Positions 18,298 through 26,709 of a DNA stretch of 64,000 bases are shown here, in pieces. The DNA is from JAWKJY01 sp041393535 (lineage in GTDB: Bacteria > Actinomycetota > Thermoleophilia > Gaiellales > Gaiellaceae), in the NCBI GenBank assembly GCA_041393535.1, contig JAWKJY010000005.1:1-64000 (forward strand), written 5' to 3'. Made by a program: the position numbers and the translations under genes. Under the pieces are notes generated by a model that did no database searches, had not been told where the DNA came from, and saw only the letters and a program-made list of their open reading frames with translations. Numbering within the stretch: position 1 is the stretch's first letter; every line of letters begins with the position of its first letter.

Positions 18298-19065
18298 ATG
18301 GACCTGCAGCTGAAGGGACGTCGCGCGCTCGTCACGGGCGGCAGCAAGGGCATCGGGCGCGCGATCGCCCTCGCGCTCGCGGACGAGGGCGCGGACGTCG
18401 CGATCTGCGCGCGCGGCGCCGACGCGCTCGAGCAGACGCTCGGCGAGATCCGCGGCCGCGGCGTCCGGGCCGTCGGCGGCGCCGTCGACGTCGGCGACGA
18501 GGAGGCGTTCCCGACCTGGGTCGCGAGCGCGATCGGCGAGCTCGGCGGGCTCGACGTGCTCGTCCCGAACACGAGCGGCATGGCCTTCGGCGAGGACGAC
18601 GCGCCGTGGCAGGAGAGCTTCCGCGTCGACGTGATGCACACCGTCCGCGCCGTCCGGGCCGCCGAGGAGGCGCTCGTCGCCTCGGGCGTCGGCTCGATCG
18701 TGATCATCTCGTCGATCTCGGCGAACATGAACGACGTCGGCCCGACGCACTACGCCTACGGCGCCGCGAAGGCCGCCCTCGTCAGCTACGGGTCCGAGCT
18801 CGCCTTCCAGCTGGCGCCGAAGGGCGTGCGCGTCAACGTCGTCTCGCCGGGCTCGATCGACTTCCCGGGCGGCGTCTGGGACCGGATGCACCAGGACGCG
18901 CCCGACTACTGGGAGGCCGTCCGCGCCGCGACGCCGCTCGGGCGCTACGGCACGCCCGAGGAGATCGCCGCGGCCGTCGCGTTCCTCGCGAGCCCCGTGT
19001 CGGCCTGGACGACCGGCGTCAACCTGAAGGTCGACGGCGGCCGGCTGCGAACCGTGGACTTCTAG
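18298..19065 (+). CDS. SDR family NAD(P)-dependent oxidoreductase
   Basis: A 255-residue classical short-chain dehydrogenase. The nucleotide-binding motif is TGGSKGIGRA (residues ~14-23), the catalytic serine lies in IIISSISA, and the catalytic pair is in YAYGAAKAA (YxxxK). The usual NNAG is replaced by PNTSG. The C-terminal GGRLRTVDF closes the fold in the family manner. Start ATG 18298 has a GGGAGAGG ribosome site. It oxidises or reduces an unknown alcohol/ketone. It lies on the opposite strand to the SLOG-TrkA-RyR pair and ends 17 bp from it, so I see no reason to tie it to that system. Confidence 0.92.
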   Translation: MDLQLKGRRALVTGGSKGIGRAIALALADEGADVAICARGADALEQTLGEIRGRGVRAVGGAVDVGDEEAFPTWVASAIGELGGLDVLVPNTSGMAFGEDDAPWQESFRVDVMHTVRAVRAAEEALVASGVGSIVIISSISANMNDVGPTHYAYGAAKAALVSYGSELAFQLAPKGVRVNVVSPGSIDFPGGVWDRMHQDAPDYWEAVRAATPLGRYGTPEEIAAAVAFLASPVSAWTTGVNLKVDGGRLRTVDF

Positions 19066-19082
19066 CCGGGCGGCGCGCCGCG

Positions 19083-20798
19083 TCAGGCCGCGGCGGCGCG
19101 GGTGCGCAGGACCTCGAGCCCGACGCTCGCCAGCACCTGCGGGATCCGCCTCGCGGCCTCGCGGCCCCGCGCCTGCGAGTCCGCGTCGAGGCGCTCCCAC
19201 GGGACGAGCAGCGGGTTCTGGCGTGTGGCGTCGTCGCGCCGGTCGCCGTGGCGCCAGCCCTGCGCCTCTCGTTCGGCCCTCCAGCGCTCGTGCTCCATGC
19301 GCGCGAGCGTGTCCAGCTCCGCGTCGGTGAAGACGACGTCCTCGGCGCCCCAGCCGCCGCGCGGGACGAGGTCGCAGCCGATCGCCGCGAGCCGTTCGAA
19401 CAGCCGATCCGCCGCGCGCCGGTTCGAGGCGCGGGCCTCCGCGTCGAGGTCGTCCCAGGCGACCGCGAAGCCGCCGCTCGAGCCGCGCGCGACGTAGTCG
19501 CGGTGGAGCGCGATCGCGACCAGCTCGTGCGTGCCTCCCTCGACGAGCTCGCGCGTGCAGGCCCGATCGAGCAGCGGGAACGTGACGATCCCGGCGCTGC
19601 CGCCCTGGCTCGCGAGGGTCGCGATCCCCTTCGCGCCGGACGTGCGGACGATCACCTCGGCGGGCCGCGCCCCGAGCAGGCGGCGCGCGAGCAGGCCCAT
19701 CCTGACCGAGAGCACGTCGTCGTCGAAGCAGACCGCGACCGTCGTCACGTCGCCCTCGGTGAGGACGGCCCGCGCGAGGTCGGCCGCCTCGCGCGTGGGG
19801 GCCTCGATGTCGAGGTCGATGGTCGAGAGCTGCGCGTGGTCGGCCAGGCCCGGCTGGCCGAGCAGGAGCGCCTCGAGGCGCAGCGTCGCGTCGAAGGCGA
19901 CGACCGTGACCGTGATGTCGTCCTCGCGGCCCGAGGTCGCGTGCCAGCGGACGGCCGCCTCGACGAGCGAGAGCCCGAGCTGCCCGAGGCCGACGACGAG
20001 GAGGTGGATCGGCCGCTCGCCGGCTGCGACGTCGAGCGGATGGCGCTCGAGCAGCATGCGCGCACCCGTCGTGTACACGTCGAAGAACTCGTAGCGCACC
20101 CCCGAGGCCGCGGTGCGCAGCGCCTGGTGGCGCAGCAGCGCGCAGAGCCCCGCGTCGCCGAGGTGGACGTTGCAGTCGAGGTCGACGTCGCCCTTGCGCT
20201 CCGCGAGGTCGGTGACGGCCGAGACGACCTCGGCGTTGCGCGCGTCGAGGCCGCACGTGATCACGACCTCCGAGGCGAGGTGGACGCGCGCCTGCTCGAG
20301 CACGTGCTCCTCCCGTGCGTCGCCCACGACGACCGGGATGTCCGCTGCCCGCAGGGCCTCGACGGCGGGCAGCTTCCCGTCGAGCTCGATCGCGACGACG
20401 TGCTGGCCGCCCGCGGCGACCGCCCGCGCGATCCGGGCGCCGCGATCGCCGAGGCCGCAGACGACGACGTGGCCGCGCCGCCGCCGCGCCCGCCAGCGCG
20501 AGGCGCGGTCTCGCGTCAGCGCCATGAAGGCCTGGACGAGCGAGCCCGCGAAGATCGCTGGGCCGAGGAAGCGTGCCACCTGGAGCTGCCAGTTGGCGCT
20601 GCCGAGCGAGAGGTCGAAGCCGAAGCCGAAGACGTCGGTCAGCTGGTAGAGGTCGTCGAGCCAGCTGCGGTGCGTGCCGCCGTAGTCGGCCGCCTCGCGC
20701 ATGCCCCAGAGGGACAGGGCGGCGACGACGATCCAGCCGGCGAGCAGGAACTTCCAGCGCGCGCTGCGCGTCAGCAGGCCGCCGAGGATCAGGCCCAC
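19083..20798 (-). CDS. TrkA-N (RCK) / RyR-domain membrane protein
   Basis: 571 residues. Two hydrophobic helices flank a pore-loop-like stretch (residues ~15-95; LDDLYQLTDVFGFGFDLSL). There is no canonical potassium filter (TVGYG), so ion conduction is uncertain. Two Rossmann RCK/TrkA-N domains follow (HVVVCGLGDRGARIA near 109 and IHLLVVGLGQLG near 267). The C-terminal ~65 residues (MEHERWRAEREAQGWRHG ... NPLLVPWERL) form a bacterial RyR domain, which in prokaryotes is associated with predicted nucleotide-sensing conflict systems. The GTG start at 20798 follows GAGGAGGGG and overlaps the SLOG gene by ten bases, implying translational coupling. Inferred role: a membrane effector or channel gated by a nucleotide-type ligand. 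Confidence 0.85.
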   Translation of the reverse strand: MGLILGGLLTRSARWKFLLAGWIVVAALSLWGMREAADYGGTHRSWLDDLYQLTDVFGFGFDLSLGSANWQLQVARFLGPAIFAGSLVQAFMALTRDRASRWRARRRRGHVVVCGLGDRGARIARAVAAGGQHVVAIELDGKLPAVEALRAADIPVVVGDAREEHVLEQARVHLASEVVITCGLDARNAEVVSAVTDLAERKGDVDLDCNVHLGDAGLCALLRHQALRTAASGVRYEFFDVYTTGARMLLERHPLDVAAGERPIHLLVVGLGQLGLSLVEAAVRWHATSGREDDITVTVVAFDATLRLEALLLGQPGLADHAQLSTIDLDIEAPTREAADLARAVLTEGDVTTVAVCFDDDVLSVRMGLLARRLLGARPAEVIVRTSGAKGIATLASQGGSAGIVTFPLLDRACTRELVEGGTHELVAIALHRDYVARGSSGGFAVAWDDLDAEARASNRRAADRLFERLAAIGCDLVPRGGWGAEDVVFTDAELDTLARMEHERWRAEREAQGWRHGDRRDDATRQNPLLVPWERLDADSQARGREAARRIPQVLASVGLEVLRTRAAAA

Positions 20799-21340
20799 GG
20801 CCCCTCCTCGTGCAGCACGGGCAGGCGCGGCGCGTCGTCCCGTGCGTCGGGCACCTCGAGCCAGAGGAGGCGGCGTCCCGCGTCGCGCGCGCAGGCGACG
20901 ACCTCGGCCGTTCCGCCCGGCCCGCGGGCCGGGGCGCCGTTCCAGAGCGCGAGGAGGAGGTCGCTGGCGTGGACGACCGCGGCGCCCTGGGCCGCGTAGC
21001 AGGCCGGCCGCTCGCGCGGCCCGTCGACGGCCGCCACGCGCGACGCGCGCGCGACCAGGGCGTCGAGCTGCGAGCGCTCGTCCGGCGAGAAGTCCGCCGC
21101 GTACTCGGCCAGGGGCAGCGGCAGCAGCGCGTCCAGCGACCAGCCCGCGCGGGCGAGCGCGCGCTGCGCGACGAGCGCGTCCGCGCCGATCGCGAGCCCC
21201 TCGACGAGCGTCCACGGCCCGGGGAGCCGCTCGCAGCGCGCGAGCGCGTCGTCGACCGCGTGGACGAGCGCGTCGTCCACGTGCAGGTGCCGGTGCCCCG
21301 AGACGCCCACGCGGGTGCCGGGGTCGTCGTGCTCGCTCAT
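20789..21340 (-). CDS. SLOG-superfamily putative nucleotide-binding protein
   Basis: 183 residues of a Rossmann-like SLOG fold. The signature pieces are visible: RVGVSGHRHL at the start, LVEGLAIGADALVAQRAL, LPLAEYAADFSPDER, and the terminal NGAPARGPGGTAEVVACA. SLOG domains (DprA, LOG and relatives) bind or process nucleotides and nucleotide-derived signals; several families are predicted partners of RyR and TIR domains in bacterial immunity. The start is ATG 21340, divergent from thioredoxin across a near-palindrome. It is the first gene of a two-gene operon with the TrkA-RyR membrane protein. Whether it makes or senses a ligand is not decidable from sequence. Confidence 0.75.
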   Translation of the reverse strand: MSEHDDPGTRVGVSGHRHLHVDDALVHAVDDALARCERLPGPWTLVEGLAIGADALVAQRALARAGWSLDALLPLPLAEYAADFSPDERSQLDALVARASRVAAVDGPRERPACYAAQGAAVVHASDLLLALWNGAPARGPGGTAEVVACARDAGRRLLWLEVPDARDDAPRLPVLHEEGPWA

Positions 21341-21392
21341 CCGCGCAGGAGTACGCGATCGGGACGGCGTCCCCTGCCCGGGAATGCAATCG

Positions 21393-21408
21393 ACAACCGT
21401 ACCGTTGT
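21393..21408. promoter_or_regulatory. Near-palindrome between the SLOG and thioredoxin genes
   Basis: ACAACCGTACCGTTGT has arms ACAAC/GTTGT and is 14 of 16 symmetric. It lies in the 96-bp space between divergent starts at 21340 and 21437, where a shared operator would be expected. The regulator is not known. Confidence 0.35.
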
Positions 21409-21436
21409 GGAGTGGTGGAACCACGAGGAGGACGCG

Positions 21437-21781
21437 ATGCCGACGATCGAGATCACCCTGCAGAACTTCGAGGCCGAGGTGCTGGACGCGCGCCTGCCCG
21501 TGCTGCTGGACTTCTGGGCTCCCTGGTGCGGCCCGTGCCGCATGGTCGGCCCGGTGCTCGACGAGATCGCGGACGCCTACGACGGCCGGCTCGTCGTCGG
21601 CAAGGTGAACGTCGACGAGCAGGGCGTGCTCGCGAACGCCTTCGGCGTGCGCGGCGTGCCGATGCTCGCGCTGGTCGAGAGCGGCGAGATCGCCGCGGCG
21701 ATGGTCGGCGCCGGCCCGCGTGCCGTCGTCGAGGAGCGGCTCGGGCTCGCGCGGCTGGCCCAGCCGGTCGCCACCCCGTAG
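21437..21781 (+). CDS. trxA: Thioredoxin
   Basis: 114 residues, a complete thioredoxin fold. The redox motif is FWAPWCGPCRMV (residues ~27-38), the cis-proline loop VRGVPMLALV, and KVNVDEQ lies between. It reduces protein disulfides in the cytoplasm. The ATG at 21437 follows GAGGAGG; an upstream in-frame extension is excluded because it has no such site. It is divergent from the SLOG-RyR operon, and a long-arm hairpin follows the stop. Confidence 0.95.
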   Translation: MPTIEITLQNFEAEVLDARLPVLLDFWAPWCGPCRMVGPVLDEIADAYDGRLVVGKVNVDEQGVLANAFGVRGVPMLALVESGEIAAAMVGAGPRAVVEERLGLARLAQPVATP

Positions 21782-21790
21782 GAGGGCCGC

Positions 21791-21854
21791 CGGGGAGGGC
21801 CGCGACGGCCGCCGCTGCGCCGCACCCGCAGCCGGCCGCCGGGGCCCTCCCCGG
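21791..21854 (+). terminator. Inverted repeat after trxA
   Basis: CCGGGGAGGGCC (21791-21802) pairs perfectly with GGCCCTCCCCGG (21843-21854) around a 40-base GC-rich loop. It starts 10 bp after the thioredoxin stop and ends before the ligase start, a likely terminator. Confidence 0.5.
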
Positions 21855-21891
21855 CCGACGCGCCGGCGCCGCGGCCGGGCACGATTCGCCC

Positions 21892-23423
21892 GTGCTGCTG
21901 CGCGACCTCGTCGAGACCTCCGAGACGGTGGCCGCGACCTCCGCCCGCAAGGGGAAGGTCGCGGCCATCGCCTCGCTCCTGCGTCGTCTCGCACCCGACG
22001 AGGCGGCGATCGGGGTCTCCTACCTCGCCGGCGAGCCGCGCCAGCGCCAGACCGGGGTCGGCTACGCGACGCTCCGCTCGGTGCCGGGCCCGGCCGCCGG
22101 GCCGTCGCTCGCGCTCGTCGAGGTCGACCGGGCGCTCGACCGGATCGCCGCGCTGGCCGGGCCGGGCTCGCAGCGCGCCCGCCGCGAGGCGGTCGACGCG
22201 CTGTTCGCGCGCGCGACGGCGACGGAGCAGCGCTTCCTCGTGCTGCTGATCGCCGGCGAGCTGCGCCAGGGCGCGCTCGCGGGCGTGATGGTGGACGCGG
22301 TCGCCGCGGCGGCCGGCGTGCCCGTCGCCGCGGTACGGCGGGCGCTCCTCCTCCACGGCGACCTGCCGGAGGTGGCGCGGGCGGCGCTCGTCGGCGGCGA
22401 GCCGGCCCTGGCCGCGTTCCGTCTCGAGGTCGGCCGGCCGCTCTCGCCGATGCTCGCGCAGCCCGCGGAGGGCGTCGAGGACGCGCTCGCGCGCCTCGGG
22501 GCCGCGGCCGTCGAGTGGAAGCTCGACGGCGCCCGCGTCCAGGTGCACCGGGACGGCACGGACGTCGCGGTCTTCACGCGCAGCCTGGACGAGATCACGG
22601 GGCGGGTCCCGGAGGTGGTGGAGGCGGCGCTCGCGCTGCCGGTGCGCGCCGCGGTGCTCGACGGCGAGGCGATCGCGCTGCGCGCGGACGGGCGCCCGCT
22701 GCCGTTCCAGGTGACGGGCAGCCGGCTCGGCTCGACCGCGGACGTCGCGGCGCGCCGGCTCGAGGTGCCCCTGACGCCGATGCTCTTCGACCTCCTCCAC
22801 CTCGACGGCGAGGACCTGCTCGACCTGCCCGGCCGTGACCGGGCGGCGGCGCTCGGCGCGGTCGTCCCGGCGGGCCTGCGCGTCCCGCACGAGACGGCGG
22901 ACGCCGCGCAGGCGGCTCGCGCGCGCTCGCCGAGGCGGTCGGGCGCGGCCACGAGGGCGTCCTCGTCAGCGACCTCGACGCGCCCTACGCGGCGGGCTGG
23001 CGGCGCCGGCTGGCTGAAGGTCAAGCCGGTGCACGCGCTCGACCTCGTCGTCCTCGCTGCCGAGTGGGGCCACGCCGCCGGCGCGGCTTCCCGTCGAACC
23101 TCCACCTCGGCGCCCGCGACCCGCAGGGCGGCGGGTTCGTCATGCTCGGCAAGACGTTCAAGGGCCTGGACCGACGCCCTGCTGGCGTGGCAGATCGGAG
23201 CAGCTGCTCGCCCGCGAGCTCGCCAGGGACGAGTGGACGGTAATCCGCCCGGAGCTGGTCGTCGAGATCGCCTCTCGACGGCGTCCAGGCGAGCACGCGC
23301 TACCCCGGCGGCGTCACCCTCTCCGCTTCGCGCGCGTGAAGCGCTACCGCCCCGACAAGGCCGCCGCCGAGGCCGACACGATCGACGCGGTGCGAGCGAT
23401 CCGTCGTGGCCTCCTTCGGGTAG
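21892..23423 (+). pseudogene. ATP-dependent DNA ligase, 3' third broken by several frameshifts
   Basis: The first 340 codons (GTG start 21892) are intact and match archaeal/actinobacterial ATP-dependent ligases: an N-terminal helical DNA-binding domain, then the adenylation motif EWKLDGARVQVHRDG with the nucleotide-linked lysine (near 22515). LDGEAIAL and MLFDLLHLDGED follow. After about 22910 conserved pieces appear in alternating frames: GHEGVLVSDL, WLKVKPVHALDLVVL (motif V), GFVMLGKTFKGL, and RFARVKRYRPDKAAAEADTIDAV at the end. At least four indels are needed. The motif order is complete, so the intact enzyme probably exists and the breaks are sequence errors. It would join nicked DNA in repair. 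The 3' end is approximate. Confidence 0.8.
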
Positions 23424-23429
23424 CGGCTA

Positions 23430-23955
23430 CTGCAGAGGAAGGGCTCCGGGTCGCGGGGCCACGCTCGACCCCCACCACCTACCGGAGGACGGCGGAGTCG
23501 TCTCCCGGAACGACTCAGGTCAGCGGCCCCTGCCGGTAGCCGGTGTCGACGGCGTCGCCGGCAGCGTTGCAGCGAGCCGGAGCGCGCCTGCGCAGCTCCG
23601 GCTTGTACGCCCTGCTCGGGTCGCGGACGAAGTGCAGCAGGCTGTCCGCGGTGTCGACCGGCGACGTCGCGAATCGCCCTGCATCACGCTGCCGACTGGG
23701 GAACCTCGTCCAGAGGAAGCGGACGGAATCCCAGCTGCAGTGCGCCAGCCCCGGTAGCCGTAGAGGACGTCCACCCGGACGAGGCAGCCGGCCGTCGTCT
23801 GCCACACGTCCGTCGGAGGGATCGCCGCGCCGCCCCCGAAGCGCCACGCCGGCTCGGCGCGATCGCGGTCGGCGAGCCCGGCGCGCCGTCGCACGCGCGG
23901 GCGCCGGCCTCGGCTGCGCCCGCGACCGGCGCGACGACGGTCGCCTGAAGTCGCA
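23430..23955 (-). pseudogene. Paralogue of the lipoprotein at 24319-24952, frameshifted
   Basis: Pieces in several frames repeat the domain of the upstream lipoprotein in the same order: CDGAPGSPTAI, TDVWQTTAGCLVRVDVLYGY, HCSWDSVRFLW, FVRDPSRAYKPE, AVDTGYRQG, and a degraded tail like VVPGDDSAVL ... PRDPEPFLC. At least three frame changes are needed. It has no clear start of its own and may be the C-terminal half of the preceding DUF6174-like gene. The family is found in actinobacteria but I know no function. Its end approaches that of the ligase, the two genes converging. Confidence 0.5.
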
Positions 23956-24400
23956 GCGCGCGTCGTCGCCGTCGAGCGGGTGGGACGAGAAGAACACGGA
24001 TGCCGGTCGTCCCGTCGTAGAACAGCTCGACGTTGTCGCTGCCCGCGTGGATCCGCGCTGCATCCTGTCGAATAGGTGCTCCACGGTGTAGCCGGCGAAC
24101 GTCACGCGCACTGCGGGCTCGGCAGCCGGTGCGTAGCGGGACGTCGGCGACGGCGCCGCCCTCGACCGTGATCCTGATCGGGGGGCCATGCGGAATGTCG
24201 AAGCAGGTTCCGGTGACGTCGAGGACGTAGTCCTCGAAGCTGCTGCGCCCAGCAGATGGTGCGCGCTCGTCCAGCTTCCGCTTGGTCGGCGTCTGCCCGT
24301 AGCCCGCAGCGGCGCAGATCAGCACGAGCGTCGTTGCGGGCGAGGCGCCTGGCCGATCCGGCGTGTCGCGCCGTGCCCCACCGAGCACGGCCACTCGCAC
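23955..24400 (-). CDS. DUF6174-like secreted protein (frameshifted)
   Basis: Starts at a GTG inside the 3' end of the preceding lipoprotein gene. A hydrophobic segment ATTLVLICAAAGYG looks like the core of an export signal. The body has the DUF6174 pattern: FEDYVLDVTGTCFDIPHGPPI, then RITVEGGAVADV. After a frame change near 24110 come AVRVTFAGYTVEHLFDRMQ and NVELFYDGTTGIPVSVFFSS. Domains of this type are small, extracytoplasmic and of unknown function. Downstream, the paralogue fragment may be fused to it. Confidence 0.5.
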
Positions 24401-24952
24401 GCCGAGAACGCGGGGTCGCGGGGCCAGCGCTCGACCCCGTCCGGCGAGCGGAGGTACACGTTCGACGCGTCGCCACGGGACGATCCAGAGCTCGCTCGTG
24501 CCCTGGCGGAAGCCGGTACCGACGGCTTCAGCGGGCATCGTCGCGTCGAGGTCCAGTGCGCGCGCGATGTCGCGCTTGTACGCCGCTTCCGGGTCGCGGA
24601 CGTACCACGCGCCCTGCATGACGTCGGGGACGAGCGAGCCGACCGGCTCGCCGACGATGAGGTAGCGAATGGACTCCCAGTGGCAGTGCTCGGCGCCGTC
24701 GAAGCTCGTCAAGGCGTCGGCCCGGACGATGCACCCGTCGTCCGTCCGCCAGACGTCGTTCCAGGTGCCGCGTCGCGTCGCGGGCTCGTGGGCCGCGTCG
24801 GTCGGGGATCCCGGAGCGCCGGCACAGACCCGCAGGTCCGCCTTCCGAGCCGCCTCCTCCGCCGAGACGAGCCGCGCGACCGAGCTTGGCTCACCGCACG
24901 CCCCGACCAGGACGGCCAGGAGAACCAGCGTGCCGAGCGGAAGACCCCTCAC
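24319..24952 (-). CDS. Small actinobacterial lipoprotein, unknown family (one frameshift)
   Basis: A GTG start at 24952 gives RGLPLGTLVLLAVLVGAC, a lipoprotein signal with lipobox LVGAC, so it should be anchored to the outer face of the membrane. The mature part has conserved tryptophans and cysteines: VCAGAPGSPTD, WRTDDGCIVRADAL, HCHWESIRYLIVGEPVG, TGFRQGTSELWIVP. After a frame change near 24478 comes VYLRSPDGVERWPRDP. The same domain recurs just downstream (23430-23955), a local duplication. I do not recognise a function. Upstream on the same strand is a GST gene, separated by two strong hairpins. Confidence 0.65.
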
Positions 24953-24994
24953 GCGACGATGATCCCGCGGCCCGTGTCGGAGGGCAAGCCCGCC

Positions 24995-25021
24995 GACCTG
25001 GCGAGGTTCCCTCGCCAGGTC
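24995..25021 (-). terminator. Perfect 12-bp hairpin between the GST and lipoprotein genes
   Basis: GACCTGGCGAGG (24995-25006) and CCTCGCCAGGTC (25010-25021) with a three-base loop. It stands 43 bp before the lipoprotein start and could be a second terminator or an attenuator. Confidence 0.5.
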
Positions 25022-25104
25022 CCCTGCGGCTGACGGAGACACCGCCATCCTAGGGCTCGAGGCGGGAGCCCGAGCGCGAGCCGCCTGGCGAGATGAGGGG
25101 GGTA

Positions 25105-25136
25105 CTGGGGGGAGAAGCGCGAGCTTCTCCCCCCAG
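25105..25136 (-). terminator. Strong terminator hairpin after the GST gene
   Basis: CTGGGGGGAGAAGC (25105-25118) pairs perfectly over 14 bp with its complement at 25123-25136, loop GCGA. It begins seven bases beyond the GST stop codon, so termination of that minus-strand gene is the natural reading. Confidence 0.8.
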
Positions 25137-25142
25137 AAGCCG

Positions 25143-25736
25143 TCAGGCGATCTCGCGAGCCTTCGCCGCCGCCGGGCGGGCCAGCATGCGGTCGAGGTGC
25201 GCGTTCGTGTTCGCGTCGTCGAGCACCTCCATGAAGCGCCCGAACTCCTCGACGCCGCCGATCACGAGGTCGGCGACGGTGAACCGGTCGCCGACGAGGT
25301 ACTCCTTGCCCGCGAGAGCGTCGTTCACGACCCGGGCCGCGGCGCGGAACTTCTCGCTGGCCGCGTCGATGATCGCCTGGTCGGGCGTGTCGCGGAACAT
25401 CTTCTGGATGAAGATGTCGACGAGCGGGGTCTCCATGTCGGTCATCGCGAAGAGGACCCACTGGTAGACCATGCCGCGGTCTCGCGTGCCGATCGGCGGG
25501 ATCAGGCCCTTGTCGAGGTGCTGGTCGGCGATGTGCAGCGCGAGGCCGGCGGACTCGAACATGTAGCCGGCGCCGTCGTTGACGACGGGGACGCGGCCGA
25601 GCGGATGGCGGGCGAGGTGCTCCGGCGTCTGCCGATCCTCCCGGGCCATGACCGTGATCTCGTACGGCTCGCCGATCTCCTCGAGCAGCCAGGCGATGCG
25701 GGTCGAGCGCGTGCCGGGGACGTGGTACAGGTGCAT
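25143..25736 (-). CDS. Glutathione S-transferase family protein
   Basis: 197 residues. The thioredoxin-like domain begins MHLYHVPGTRSTRIAWLLEE; HPLGRVPVVND and MFESAGLALHIADQH give the cis-proline and the glutathione-site turn. The helical C-domain has FTVADLVIGGVEEFGRF, the N-capping box. The ATG at 25736 follows GGAGGAGATC; the longer frame upstream is not supported. It would conjugate or isomerise electrophiles with a low-molecular-weight thiol, whose identity in this organism is uncertain. Divergent from clpS, followed by a strong terminator. Confidence 0.9.
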   Translation of the reverse strand: MHLYHVPGTRSTRIAWLLEEIGEPYEITVMAREDRQTPEHLARHPLGRVPVVNDGAGYMFESAGLALHIADQHLDKGLIPPIGTRDRGMVYQWVLFAMTDMETPLVDIFIQKMFRDTPDQAIIDAASEKFRAAARVVNDALAGKEYLVGDRFTVADLVIGGVEEFGRFMEVLDDANTNAHLDRMLARPAAAKAREIA

Positions 25737-25884
25737 GCGACGATCTCCTCCTCGTGGGATCCCTGGGCCCCGTTCCGCGTGCCCCACGGCCCCGGAGCCG
25801 GCCGATCCTACCGAAGCGCCGGCCCTCGCCGGGGCGGGTGCGAGGGGGTGGCAGCCCGGGCCGGCGGTGAGCCAGAATGGAGCC

Positions 25885-26187
25885 ATGAGCCAGGGAACGC
25901 TCGCGCCGGCCGAGGTGGAGGTCGAGCGCCCGTCCGAGGACGACGTCGTCGACCGCGACCGCCCGTGGATCGTGCTCGTCTGGAACGACCCGGTGAACCT
26001 GATGTCGTACGTGACCGTCGTGTTCCAGAAGCTGTTCGGCTACTCGAAGGCCGAGGCGACGAAGCTGATGCTGCAGGTGCACAACGAGGGCAAGGCCGTC
26101 GTGTCGAGCGGCCCGCGCGAGAAGGCCGAGCACGACGTGGCGCGCCTCCACGCCCACGGCCTGTGGGCGACCATGCGGCAGGACTGA
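25885..26187 (+). CDS. clpS: ATP-dependent Clp protease adaptor ClpS
   Basis: 100 residues with the ClpS core: PWIVLVWNDPVNLMSYVTVVFQ (residues ~27-48) holding the N-degron-binding Asn-Asp, then ATKLMLQVHNEGKAVV and the C-terminal LHAHGLWATMRQD. ClpS delivers N-end-rule substrates to ClpA/ClpC. The long acidic N-terminal tail is normal for the family. It is followed after one base by the DUF2017 gene, an arrangement common in actinobacteria. Confidence 0.95.
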   Translation: MSQGTLAPAEVEVERPSEDDVVDRDRPWIVLVWNDPVNLMSYVTVVFQKLFGYSKAEATKLMLQVHNEGKAVVSSGPREKAEHDVARLHAHGLWATMRQD

Positions 26188-26188
26188 C

Positions 26189-26671
26189 GTGCTGTGGCAG
26201 CACGGGATCTCGCGCGGCCGCAGCGGCGAGGTGCGCGTGCGCCTGTCGGACGACGAGCGGGCGCTCCTGCGCTTCGTCGCGGCCGAGCTGCGCGGCGACC
26301 TCGAGGCCGATCCGGCGGCGGCCGACCTGCACCGGCTCTTCCCGCCGGCGTACCCGGACCACGACCGCGACGAGGCGGAGTACCGCGACCTGATGCGGGG
26401 CGACCTGCTCGACGGTCGGCTCGCGGCCCTGCGCACGTTCGAGGAGACCGTCGCGAACGAGCGGCTGGCCGAGGAGGAGCTCGAGGTCTGGATGCGGGCG
26501 CTGAACGACCTGCGGCTCGTCCTCGGGACACGGCTCGACGTGCAGGAGGAGACCCTCGCGCACGGACTCGACGAGCGCGACCCGCGCGCGCCCGAGCTGG
26601 CGCTCTACGGCTACCTGTCCTGGCTGCAGGAGCAGGTGGTCGAGGCCGTCGCGGGCGGGCTCTCCCGCTGA
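26189..26671 (+). CDS. DUF2017 family protein, clpS-linked
   Basis: 160 residues, mainly helical, without signal or membrane segments. Conserved pieces include LSDDERALLRFVAAELRGDL, LFPPAYPDHDRDEAEYRDLM and LNDLRLVLGTRLDV, all features of DUF2017. It starts with GTG one base after the clpS stop, so the two are surely co-expressed. A role in Clp-dependent proteolysis is inferred from this conserved linkage; there is no biochemical assignment. Confidence 0.9.
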   Translation: MLWQHGISRGRSGEVRVRLSDDERALLRFVAAELRGDLEADPAAADLHRLFPPAYPDHDRDEAEYRDLMRGDLLDGRLAALRTFEETVANERLAEEELEVWMRALNDLRLVLGTRLDVQEETLAHGLDERDPRAPELALYGYLSWLQEQVVEAVAGGLSR

Positions 26672-26673
26672 CG

Positions 26674-26701
26674 GCGGGGCGCGCCGGACGGTGCGCCCCG
26701 C
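26674..26701. terminator. Bidirectional hairpin terminator
   Basis: GCGGGGCGC (26674-26682) pairs with GCGCCCCGC (26693-26701) around a ten-base loop. It lies in the 38-bp gap between the convergent DUF2017 and lipoprotein genes and could stop both. Confidence 0.7.
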
Positions 26702-26709
26702 TGGTCGCG

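Noticed and set aside
18298..19065. The SDR as part of the SLOG-RyR system
   Set aside because: It lies on the opposite strand, has its own ribosome site, and SDRs are very common neighbours by chance.
20789..21389. Longer starts for the TrkA-RyR and SLOG proteins
   Set aside because: The upstream parts of these frames are Arg/Ala-rich shadows; the chosen starts have ribosome sites or the SLOG N-terminal motif.
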